From assembly GCA_028869395.1 (NCBI GenBank), contig JAGWSE010000051.1, forward strand, positions 1 through 9,338: DNA of 9,338 nt. The letters run 5' to 3'. Below, in pieces: positions 1-5,330 of this stretch (position 1 is the stretch's first letter; every line of letters begins with the position of its first letter). The notes under the pieces are model-generated. The model was not told the origin of the DNA, made no database searches, and worked only from the letters and a program-made list of their open reading frames with translations. Made by a program: the position numbers and the translations under genes. This DNA is from Alphaproteobacteria bacterium (GTDB lineage: Bacteria; Pseudomonadota; Alphaproteobacteria; Caulobacterales; Caulobacteraceae).

Positions 1-124
1 AGTAGCGATACCCGTTGGCGCCGACGTGAGCGGGCTTGAGCAGGCCCAGTTCGTCGTAATGGTGCAGCGTGCGGACGGAAACGCCCGACAGCTTCGCCAC
101 CTCGCTCACCGTATGCCCGCGCAC
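1..124 (-). CDS. MerR-family transcriptional regulator, N-terminal part (runs off window)
   Basis: Forty-one codons of the DNA-binding domain are visible on the reverse strand. After a GTG start come the residues HTVSEVAKLSGVSVRTLHHY, then DELGLLKPAHVGANGYRYY cut at the window edge. This is the classic MerR winged helix-turn-helix: helix-turn-helix at residues 5-24, then the conserved HHYDELGLL and GYRxY signature. It looks closest to the TipAL/Mta/SkgA branch, which respond to small molecules or stress through a variable C-terminal domain not seen here. The GTG at 124 is the only plausible start; an AAGGGA-like ribosome site lies about ten bases upstream. The gene diverges from the YjhX gene and probably represses or activates its own promoter (see 155-185). 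The family is sure; the effector is unknown. Confidence 0.9.
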   Translation of the reverse strand, partial: MRGHTVSEVAKLSGVSVRTLHHYDELGLLKPAHVGANGYRY

Positions 125-154
125 CGTCGGTCGATCCCTTGCCGATGGACGGAG

Positions 155-185
155 GGAATGGGCTCTCACGCCACGTGAGGGTCAA
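155..185 (-). promoter_or_regulatory. MerR-type promoter/operator with 19-base spacer
   Basis: On the reverse strand a TTGACC hexamer (185-180) is followed by exactly 19 bases and a weak CATTCC (160-155). The spacer contains a perfect inverted repeat, CTCACG-N3-CGTGAG (165-179). An over-long 19-base spacer with a dyad between the -35 and -10 is the hallmark of promoters that MerR proteins untwist. The site lies about 30 bases upstream of the MerR start, so autoregulation is the natural reading. The weak -10 match is the main doubt. Confidence 0.65.
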
Positions 186-389
186 GCTGGACGAACCCGG
201 CGAAATTCGCGATGGTCCGGCCTGTTCGAAACGCATCCGAGCGCTTCATGTCTGAGCTTGTTCACGAGGCCCGGGCCTAACAGAGCCGCGCCGGCGCCTC
301 GAACGCCTTCGGCTCCCGATCAGGCCCTTCGCCCAGCACGCCCGCCCGCGCGGGCGCGCCGTCGCACACGCCTCGATCCGGACATTTCC

Positions 390-665
390 TTGAACATTCC
401 CAAGCCGCAGCAGCGGACCCTGCACGCGCTCGCCCAGGGCGGGCGCATCGTCCTCGAACGCAACGACGTCGGCGGGATCGTCGAAGCCCATTGCGTCACC
501 CGCGACGGATGGACCCTCACCGACTGCACGGTCGAGGTCTTCCGGGCGCTGAAGCGCAGGCGGCTGATCGCCAGCCGGGGCGGCGGCCCCTACCAGATCA
601 GCCGTGAGGGGCTCGCCAACCTGCGCAGCCAGCTCGACAACCGCGTCGGAGGCAAGGGATGGTGA
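390..665 (+). CDS. yjhX: YjhX family protein (UPF0386, putative toxin)
   Basis: This 91-residue protein matches the YjhX/UPF0386 family along its whole length from memory: NIPKPQQRTLHALAQGGRI, then an ERNDVGGIVEAHCVTRDGW stretch, DCTVEVFRALKRRRLIASRG, GGGPYQISREGLANLRSQLDN. The family is about 85 residues, which fixes the start at the TTG at 390 (other members begin Met-Asn-Ile). The open frame continues far upstream but that part is low-complexity Arg/Pro sequence and looks non-coding. No good ribosome site precedes the TTG. In E. coli, YjhX is described as a toxin paired with the GNAT antitoxin YjhQ; no such partner is adjacent here. The C-terminal half resembles a small winged-helix fold. 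It converges on rsmD with only seven bases between the stops. Family call is firm, function is not. Confidence 0.87.
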   Translation: MNIPKPQQRTLHALAQGGRIVLERNDVGGIVEAHCVTRDGWTLTDCTVEVFRALKRRRLIASRGGGPYQISREGLANLRSQLDNRVGGKGW

Positions 666-672
666 GCCGACC

Positions 673-1239
673 TCAGCCGCCGTAGCGGAGGAAATGCACC
701 CGCGCCGCGCCGTACTGCCGTTCGTCCAGGACCTCATATCCTTCAATATTGAAGGATTCTTCTCCGGCGCCGCGCTCCAATACGACCAAGGCGCCGGGCG
801 CGAGCCACCCGCCCTCGGCGAGCTTGGCCAGAGCGACCTCGCCCAGCCCCTTGGCGTAGGGCGGATCGAGGAAGGCGAGGTCGAAGGCCGGACCGTCGGC
901 GCCCGGTCGCACGCCCAGCTGGGTCGCGTCGCGCCGGTGCACGCGGGCGCGACCGAAGAGGTGCATGGCCTCGACGTTCTGGCGGATCGCGCCACGCGCC
1001 GCCTCGTCGGTCTCCACGAAGAGGCAGAAGGCGGCCCCGCGCGACAGGGCCTCCAGGCCCAGCGCCCCCGACCCGGCGAAGAGGTCTATCACCCGGGCGT
1101 CGCGGATCGGCCGCGACCACGGCGCGTGCTCCAGGATGTTGAACACCGCCTGCCGTGCGCGATCGGACGTGGGCCGTGTCGCCGCCCCGGCCGGCGCCAC
1201 GATGGTCTTGCCGCGGAATTCACCCGAGACGATGCGCAA
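673..1239 (-). CDS. rsmD: 16S rRNA (guanine(966)-N(2))-methyltransferase RsmD
   Basis: RsmD methylates N2 of G966 in 16S rRNA on the small ribosomal subunit using S-adenosylmethionine. The 188-residue product has the family's N-terminal RIVSGEFRG, the TSDRARQAVFNIL block (24-36), the SAM-binding motif VIDLFAGSGALGLEALSRG (50-68), the acidic end of the next strand (VETDEA, 75-80), and the catalytic DPPY motif (125-128). Length fits the usual 180-200. The start is the TTG at 1239, chosen because the family begins Met-Arg-Ile-Val and a strong GGGGAGG lies five bases upstream; the frame stays open to 1368 but that would overlap the divergent hydratase gene. Its 3' part contains an unusual 20-base palindrome (738-757). 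It is divergent from the hydratase gene and convergent with yjhX. Confidence 0.95.
   Translation of the reverse strand: MRIVSGEFRGKTIVAPAGAATRPTSDRARQAVFNILEHAPWSRPIRDARVIDLFAGSGALGLEALSRGAAFCLFVETDEAARGAIRQNVEAMHLFGRARVHRRDATQLGVRPGADGPAFDLAFLDPPYAKGLGEVALAKLAEGGWLAPGALVVLERGAGEESFNIEGYEVLDERQYGAARVHFLRYGG
738..757. repeat. 20-base perfect AT-rich palindrome inside rsmD
   Basis: The arms ATCCTTCAAT and ATTGAAGGAT are exact reverse complements with no loop, giving a perfect 20-base dyad; the flanking base pair breaks it. Seven of twenty bases are G or C, in a region that is otherwise strongly GC-rich. It encodes part of the ESFNIEGYEV stretch of RsmD with codons such as AAT and ATT that are rare in the neighbouring genes. 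It may be a protein-binding dyad, an mRNA hairpin or chance. Confidence 0.8.
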
Positions 1240-1244
1240 GGAAG

Positions 1245-1251
1245 CCTCCCC
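1245..1251 (-). promoter_or_regulatory. Ribosome binding site fixing the TTG start of rsmD
   Basis: Reverse-strand GGGGAGG, five bases before the TTG at 1239. It is the best Shine-Dalgarno sequence near either candidate start and decides against the longer open frame. Confidence 0.8.
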
Positions 1252-1321
1252 GAATCCGCGCGCGACCTTGCCGTCCCACGGCTCCGGCTCCAAGCTTCGC
1301 GGCAAAACGGGAGGACGCCAG

Positions 1322-2119
1322 ATGAGCTTCGTGACCGTGGAGCGGCGCGGCGGCGCCGCGGTCGTCACCTACGCCAATCCGCCGATCGGCACCATGACCG
1401 CGGCGGGCGCCCAGGAGATGCTCGACACGGTCCGCCCGCTGTGCGCGGACCCGGCGGTCCGCTCGATCATCATCACCGGCGGTGTGCCGGGCATCTTCAT
1501 CCGCCACTACGACGTGGGCGAACTTTCCGTCATGAGCGACGGCCTGAAGGACGCCCCGCCTCCGCCCGCGCCGACGGGCGACGGCCGCCCCAGCCAGGGG
1601 TTCCTGGCGCTGTGCGACGTGGTCGCCGAGGCGCCCAAGCCGGTGGTGGCCGCCATCAACGGTCTTTGCATGGGCGGCGGCTTCGAGCTCACCCTGGCCT
1701 GCGACCTCCGCATCGCCCGCCCGGACGTGGAGGCGATCGGCCTGCCGGAGACGCGCGTCGGAATCTTCCCGGGCGGCGGCGGAACCCAGCGCCTGCCGCG
1801 GGTGGTCGGAGAGGCCAAGGCGCTGGAGATCATCCTGCGCGGCCTCACCTTCGGCGGCGAAGAGGCGCACCGCATCGGCCTCGTCCACGAGCTCGCCGCC
1901 GATCCGCTGGCCCGTGCTCTGGAAATGGCCGCCGAGTGGGACGGCCGCGGCGCGGAGGGGATCGCCTACGCCAAGCGGCTCACCCGCGCGGCCCTGGACC
2001 GCGGGATCTGGGAGGGCCTTTCGGACGAGCGCCGCTCGTTCCTCGAGGTGATGCGGACCGGTTCGGCCCGCGAGGCCCTTCGCTCCGCGCGCCCTCCGGC
2101 TGAGATCCAGAAGGTCTAG
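1322..2119 (+). CDS. Enoyl-CoA hydratase/isomerase (crotonase) family protein
   Basis: A 265-residue crotonase-fold enzyme, expected to hydrate 2-enoyl-CoA thioesters in the cytoplasm. Both glutamates that activate water in true hydratases are present: E122 in NGLCMGGGFEL and E143 in GLPETRVG, followed by the family's PGGGGTQRLPRVVG. The usual oxyanion-hole segment (FxAGxDL) is replaced by GIFIRHYDVGEL (57-68), and a Pro/Gly-rich insert (about 72-92) follows it, so this is a divergent subfamily and its substrate cannot be named. The ATG at 1322 is preceded by GGAGG seven bases upstream. It starts 82 bases from the divergent rsmD and its last 140 bases are overlapped on the other strand by the tail of rluB. 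A beta-oxidation or branched acyl-CoA role is likely. Confidence 0.9.
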   Translation: MSFVTVERRGGAAVVTYANPPIGTMTAAGAQEMLDTVRPLCADPAVRSIIITGGVPGIFIRHYDVGELSVMSDGLKDAPPPPAPTGDGRPSQGFLALCDVVAEAPKPVVAAINGLCMGGGFELTLACDLRIARPDVEAIGLPETRVGIFPGGGGTQRLPRVVGEAKALEIILRGLTFGGEEAHRIGLVHELAADPLARALEMAAEWDGRGAEGIAYAKRLTRAALDRGIWEGLSDERRSFLEVMRTGSAREALRSARPPAEIQKV

Positions 2120-3251
2120 CCTTCGGTTTGGCCCAGCCCGGCTTGTAGGCCTTCTTCTTTGGCGCTTCGGCGGCGGCTGTCGGCCGATCGACGATGCCGG
2201 GCCGGGACGGGCGCTCCTCCTCATCCCTTCTCCCCTTGCGGGAGAAGGTGGCGCTCGAAGATCGTCGGATGAGGGGTTTCTCGGAAGCTTCCGCCGCGCG
2301 GCCGCGCCCCTGGTGCCGCGCCTTCCAACCGGAGCTCGACCCCTCATCCGTCGGCTCCGCCGACACCTTCTCCCCCAAGGGGAGAAGCGACTCGCGGCGC
2401 GAACTCTTCGCAGGCTTCTTCCACTGCGCACGGTCGCCCTTCGGGAGGTTCTCCGGCGCGATGAACCCGGAAAGCTGTTCGCGGATCACCCGCGGGCCGA
2501 CCTCCTCGACCTCACCGGCGCCGAGCGTTCCCAGCGCGAAGGGGCCATACGAGAGCCGGATCAGACGGTTCACCTTCAGCCCCAGCGCCTCCAGCACGCG
2601 GCGCACCTCGCGGTTCTTGCCCTCGGCCAGGGTCAGGGTGATCCAGACGTTGGCGCCCTGCGCGCCCTCCTTCGTCTTGTCGAGCGTGGCCTCGATCGGG
2701 CCGTAGTGGACGCCCTCGACCGTCATTCCGTGCCTGAGCCTGTCGAGCCCGGCCTGGTTGATCCGCCCGCGCGCCCGGGCGCGGTAGCGGCGCACGAGCC
2801 CGGTCGCGGGCAGCTCCAGCGCCCGCGCCAGCCCGCCGTCGTTGGTGAGCAAGAGGAGGCCCTCGGAGTTCAGGTCGAGCCGCCCCACCGAGATCAGCCG
2901 CGGCAGGCCATCGGGCAGCTTCTCGAAGACCGTCGGGCGGCCCTGTGGGTCCTTGTGCGTGGTCACCAGCCCGACCGGCTTGTGGTAGCGGAACAATCGC
3001 GCGGGCTCGCGCTCGCCCACCACGGCGCCGTCGACCGTCAGCACGTCGCCCGGCTCGACCTTCACCGCCGGGGTGGTCAGCACCTGTCCGTTCAGCGCCA
3101 CGCGCCCGGCCGCGATCAACCGCTCCACCTCGCGGCGGGAGGCCACGCCCGCCCGGGCCAGGGCCTTGGCGACGCGCTCGCCGGCGCCCCCTTCTGGCGC
3201 GCGGGCTTGACCGGGAAGCTCCCGCTGGGTTCGGTGCGGATCGTGGACCAT
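1980..3251 (-). CDS. rluB: 23S rRNA pseudouridine synthase, RluB/RsuA type, with long repeat-containing tail
   Basis: A 423-residue product. Residues 25-70 form an S4 RNA-binding domain (ERVAKALARAGVASRREVER), and 84-260 the RluB/RsuA catalytic domain: FRYHKPVGLVTTHKDPQGRP, then GRLDLNSEGLLLLTNDGG with the catalytic aspartate D126, then EGKNREVRRVLEALGLKVNRLIR split across 210-232. RluB makes pseudouridine in helix 90 of 23S rRNA (position 2605 in E. coli); RluE/F-like specificity cannot be excluded by eye. Beyond about residue 270 the protein is a Lys/Arg/Pro/Ser-rich tail. Two inverted repeat units are translated inside it (about residues 287-303 and 325-346), then a KKKAYKPGWAKPKA stretch typical of basic tails. 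The last 46 codons lie antisense to the hydratase gene and look like shadow sequence, so the natural end may be near 2120. Start is the ATG at 3251, only 12 bases from the divergent tadA start. Confidence 0.85.
   Translation of the reverse strand: MVHDPHRTQRELPGQARAPEGGAGERVAKALARAGVASRREVERLIAAGRVALNGQVLTTPAVKVEPGDVLTVDGAVVGEREPARLFRYHKPVGLVTTHKDPQGRPTVFEKLPDGLPRLISVGRLDLNSEGLLLLTNDGGLARALELPATGLVRRYRARARGRINQAGLDRLRHGMTVEGVHYGPIEATLDKTKEGAQGANVWITLTLAEGKNREVRRVLEALGLKVNRLIRLSYGPFALGTLGAGEVEEVGPRVIREQLSGFIAPENLPKGDRAQWKKPAKSSRRESLLPLGEKVSAEPTDEGSSSGWKARHQGRGRAAEASEKPLIRRSSSATFSRKGRRDEEERPSRPGIVDRPTAAAEAPKKKAYKPGWAKPKARPSGSQPEGARSEGPRGPNRSASPRGTSGARPKGPPRSRGPGPRG
2219..2276 (+). repeat. Dispersed palindromic repeat, copy A (inside rluB tail)
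   Basis: The unit reads CCTCATCC, a stem-loop CTTCTCCCC-TTGC-GGGAGAAG, a GTGGCGCTCGAAGATCGTC spacer and GGATGAGGGG. The outer arms CCTCATCC and GGATGAGG are reverse complements, so the whole unit is a nested palindrome. I recognise the style, TCTCCCC...GGGGAGAAGGTG...GGATGAGGG, as a repeat widespread between genes in Caulobacterales and Rhizobiales. It is paired with copy B in opposite orientation 63 bases away. Confidence 0.8.
2340..2387 (-). repeat. Dispersed palindromic repeat, copy B (inverted relative to copy A)
   Basis: Read on the reverse strand it gives CTTCTCCCC-TTG-GGGGAGAAG, then GTGTCGGCGGAGCCGAC and GGATGAGGGG. The shared parts match copy A almost exactly; the middle differs and contains its own hairpin, GTCGGC-TCC-GCCGAC on the forward strand (2350-2364). 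With copy A it forms a large inverted repeat within the rluB open frame, and neither copy interrupts that frame. Confidence 0.8.
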
Positions 3252-3263
3252 GACGAGCGGACA

Positions 3264-3698
3264 ATGCGCATCGCCCTCGAAGCCGCGCAAGCCGCTGCGG
3301 CCGCCGGCGAGACCCCTGTGGGCGCCGTGGTGGTCGATCCCGCATCCGGCGAGGTGATCGCGGTCGGCGCGAACGGGCCCATCCGAGCGCACGATCCGAC
3401 CGCGCACGCCGAGATCGTCGCCCTGCGCGAGGCCGCCCGCAAACTCGGCAACTACCGCCTGACCGGCCTCGAGCTGTTCGTGACACTGGAGCCCTGCGCC
3501 ATGTGCGCCGGAGCGATCAGCCACGCACGCCTCGGCCGGCTGATCTATGGCGCGGACGACGCCAAGGGCGGCGCTGTCATCCACGGCCCCAAGTTCTTCG
3601 ACCAGCCCACCTGCCACTGGCGTCCGCAGGTGACGGGTGGCGTCCTGGCCGCAGAATCGGCCGAGCTCCTGCGCAGCTTCTTCCGCGCGCGGCGGTAG
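3264..3698 (+). CDS. tadA: tRNA-specific adenosine-34 deaminase
   Basis: TadA deaminates adenosine 34 to inosine in the anticodon of tRNA-Arg, allowing decoding of CGN codons. The 144-residue protein shows the zinc deaminase signature in order: H48-A-E50 in TAHAEIVALREAARK, with E50 the catalytic proton shuttle, and P77-C78-A-M-C81 in LEPCAMCAGAISHARL. TadA-type residues GGAVIHGPKFFDQPTCHWRP follow, split across 102-121. Starting at ATG 3264 gives the MRIALEAAQAA opening common in alphaproteobacterial homologs; an in-frame GTG at 3243 would add seven residues (VDHDERT) and is a real alternative, since E. coli TadA also has residues before the equivalent Met. It is head-to-head with rluB, leaving almost no room for separate promoters. 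It is probably essential. Confidence 0.95.
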   Translation: MRIALEAAQAAAAAGETPVGAVVVDPASGEVIAVGANGPIRAHDPTAHAEIVALREAARKLGNYRLTGLELFVTLEPCAMCAGAISHARLGRLIYGADDAKGGAVIHGPKFFDQPTCHWRPQVTGGVLAAESAELLRSFFRARR

Positions 3699-3762
3699 TC
3701 AGCGCTGACCATAGCGCTTGCCAAGCGCCGGCCCGCGGCGCGAAGCTTCGGAGAATTGCTCC
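3698..3762. promoter_or_regulatory. Cluster of short dyads between tadA and the SDR gene
   Basis: The 87-base gap holds a perfect 12-base palindrome GTCAGCGCTGAC (3698-3709), a hairpin GCGCTT-GCC-AAGCGC (3714-3728), a perfect palindrome CGAAGCTTCG (3741-3750) and GGAG-AATTG-CTCC (3750-3762). None is followed by a T-run, so an intrinsic terminator is not supported. The 12-base dyad could be an operator for the SDR gene. The function is unproven. Confidence 0.4.
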
Positions 3763-3785
3763 AAGAAGAATTTTCGGAGGTCGTG

Positions 3786-4685
3786 ATGGGTTTGTTGAAC
3801 GGTAAGGTCGCCATCATTACGGGCGCAGGAAACGGCCTGGGCGAGGCCTACGCCAGGCTGTTCGCCAGGGAAGGCGCCGCGGTCGTGGTCAACGATCTGG
3901 GCGGCGCCCGCGACGGCACCGGCGCGGACCGGTCGGCGGCGCAGAAGGTGGTCGACGCCATCGAGGCCGCGGGCGGCCAGGCGGTCGCCAACGGCGACGA
4001 CGTCTCCACCATCCAGGGCGGCGAGAACATCCTGAAGACCGCCATCGACCACTTCGGCAAGGTGGACATCCTGGTCTGCAACGCCGGCATCCTGCGCGAC
4101 AAGACCTTCGCCAACACCTCCGAGGCCGACTGGGACGCGGTGATCAAGGTGCACCTGAAGGGCACCTACTGCGTGGCGCTGCCGGTGTGGAAGTACATGA
4201 AGGAGCACGGCGGCGGCTCCATGGTGCTGACCTCGTCCACCTCGGGCCTGTACGGCAACTTCGGCCAGACCAATTACGGCGCGGCCAAGGCCGGCATCTA
4301 CGGAATGGTCCGGGTGATGTCGATCGAGGGGCGGAAGTACAACATCCGCGTCATGGGCCTGGCGCCGGGCGCCTACACGCGCATGACCTCCGACCTGCCG
4401 GGCCGCAAGGACCGCGAGCCCGATCCGCTGTCGCTGCCGGAGAACGTCGCGCCGGGCGTGCTCTTCATGGTGAGCGACCTGGCGGCCGAGCATTCGGGCA
4501 AGATCCTCGGCGTTTCCTCGCGGGGCGTCCGCGAGATCAAGATGTTCGAGACCGAGGGCTTCACGCCGGGCCGGCCCTACACGGCCGAAGAGGTCGCGGA
4601 GAACGCCGACAAGGTGTTCTTCAAGGAGCCGGAAAACGTGCACCGCATCGGCCAGACCGCGCCGCCTCAGCGCGTGCCGGCCTAG
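3786..4685 (+). CDS. Short-chain dehydrogenase, MFE-2-like 3-hydroxyacyl-CoA dehydrogenase
   Basis: A 299-residue classical SDR with the NAD-binding TGAGNGLG (12-19), NAG (99-101), and the catalytic set S151, Y164 and K168 in SSTSGLYGNFGQTNYGAAKA. The GLYGNFGQxNYxAAK context and the early VVNDLGGARDGTG segment closely resemble the dehydrogenase domain of peroxisomal multifunctional enzyme 2 (17-beta-HSD type 4), which oxidises (3R)-hydroxyacyl-CoA with NAD+. The hydratase-2 and sterol-carrier domains of that enzyme are absent. After residue 205 comes a longer tail (VAPGVLFMVSDLAAEHSGKI onwards) that also fits this branch. The ATG at 3786 is preceded by GGAGG five bases upstream; a TTG ten codons earlier is less likely. 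Its stop overlaps that of the convergent GNAT gene. The substrate is inferred by resemblance only. Confidence 0.9.
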   Translation: MGLLNGKVAIITGAGNGLGEAYARLFAREGAAVVVNDLGGARDGTGADRSAAQKVVDAIEAAGGQAVANGDDVSTIQGGENILKTAIDHFGKVDILVCNAGILRDKTFANTSEADWDAVIKVHLKGTYCVALPVWKYMKEHGGGSMVLTSSTSGLYGNFGQTNYGAAKAGIYGMVRVMSIEGRKYNIRVMGLAPGAYTRMTSDLPGRKDREPDPLSLPENVAPGVLFMVSDLAAEHSGKILGVSSRGVREIKMFETEGFTPGRPYTAEEVAENADKVFFKEPENVHRIGQTAPPQRVPA

Positions 4686-5263
4686 TCGAATCGCGAGAGC
4701 CGGGCTTCCAACCTGTCGCGGACGCCCGGCCATTCGTCCGCGAGGACCGAGAAATAGACCGTGTCGCGGATGCGGCCGGTCCAGCAGACCCGGTCCTGGC
4801 GCAGGATGCCCTCCTGCACCGCGCCCAGCTTCAGGACGGCTGCGCGACTGCGGGCGTTGATCGCGTCCACCTTGAACTGCACGCGCCGGGAGCCCGCCTC
4901 GAAAGCGTGGGCGAGAAGGAGCCGTTTGGCCGCGGGGTTCACCGGCCCGCCCCGCGCCTCAGGCGCATAGTAGGTGCCGCCGATCTCCACCGTGGCGTTG
5001 GGCCCGTCCACGCCGAGATAGCTGGAGACGCCGACACAACGTCCTTCCGCCACGACCGCGAAGTTGATCCGGTCCTTGGGCGGGTCGGCGTAGAACCGCG
5101 CCCAGCCTTCGTCGAAGTGCGCCCCGCCCATGGCGTAGGGGTAGAGGTCGACCCAGGTCTGCAGATCGGCGTCACAGGCGGCGCGGAACGCCGCCCGATG
5201 ACGCTCTTCCATCGGCTCCAGGCGTACGAAGCGGTCCTCGAGAATCGCCGGCGTTAAGTCCAT
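4682..5263 (-). CDS. GNAT family N-acetyltransferase (RimJ/RimL-like)
   Basis: A 193-residue protein of the Acetyltransf_3 branch of GNAT enzymes, which move an acetyl group from acetyl-CoA to amines or protein N-termini. It opens with FVRLEPMEERH, typical of this branch. The core strands are NFAVVAEGRCVGVSSYLGVD (67-86) and ATVEIGGTYYAPEARGG (90-106), and then RVQFKVDAINARSRAAVLKL (127-146) and GAVQEGILRQDR, the usual end of RimJ/RimL relatives. The pyrophosphate loop (about 103-113) is diverged from the common Q/RxxGxG/A. No cognate substrate can be named. The four bases CTAG supply both its stop and the stop of the SDR gene. The ATG at 5263 has no strong ribosome site. It is too far from yjhX to be a YjhQ partner and does not look like one. 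Confidence 0.88.
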   Translation of the reverse strand: MDLTPAILEDRFVRLEPMEERHRAAFRAACDADLQTWVDLYPYAMGGAHFDEGWARFYADPPKDRINFAVVAEGRCVGVSSYLGVDGPNATVEIGGTYYAPEARGGPVNPAAKRLLLAHAFEAGSRRVQFKVDAINARSRAAVLKLGAVQEGILRQDRVCWTGRIRDTVYFSVLADEWPGVRDRLEARLSRFD

Positions 5264-5297
5264 GGCGACGCTTTATCCAAAAAAATGCGCCTGCGCT

Positions 5298-5326
5298 CTT
5301 GCAGCCGCGTTCGGCGAACATATCTG
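5298..5326 (+). promoter_or_regulatory. Possible promoter of the small RNA
   Basis: CTTGCA (5298-5303), a 17-base spacer and TATCTG (5321-5326) form the best forward-strand promoter candidate here. Each hexamer matches the consensus at only about three positions. Its placement would start transcription near 5331, just before the first hairpin of the RNA, which is the main support. Confidence 0.4.
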
Positions 5327-5330
5327 AGCG

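Noticed and set aside
267..278. Perfect palindrome AGGCCCGGGCCT, and another CGCCCGCGCGGGCG at 343-356
   Set aside because: Pure G/C dyads of this length are common by chance in such GC-rich DNA, and no regulatory context supports them.
69..389. N-terminal extension of the YjhX open frame
   Set aside because: Not similar to the family, low complexity, and overlaps the MerR gene and its operator.
604..2103. Long forward open frame across rsmD and the hydratase gene
   Set aside because: Arg/Pro/Gly-rich shadow with no family resemblance; opposite strand of rsmD and an alternative frame of the hydratase.
1220..2431. Long reverse open frame opposite the hydratase gene
   Set aside because: Low-complexity shadow translation; the forward strand encodes an obvious crotonase.
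2120..2460. Tandem or CRISPR-like array from the two similar units
   Set aside because: Only two copies, inverted to each other, each internally palindromic and of a known dispersed type; no regular spacers.
4682..5263. GNAT protein as the YjhQ antitoxin of YjhX
   Set aside because: It is about 4 kb away, on the opposite strand, and resembles RimJ/RimL rather than YjhQ.
5279..5285. Run of seven A (T7 on the reverse strand) in the GNAT leader
   Set aside because: No convincing stem precedes it on the reverse strand, and a terminator 15 bases before a start codon would make little sense.
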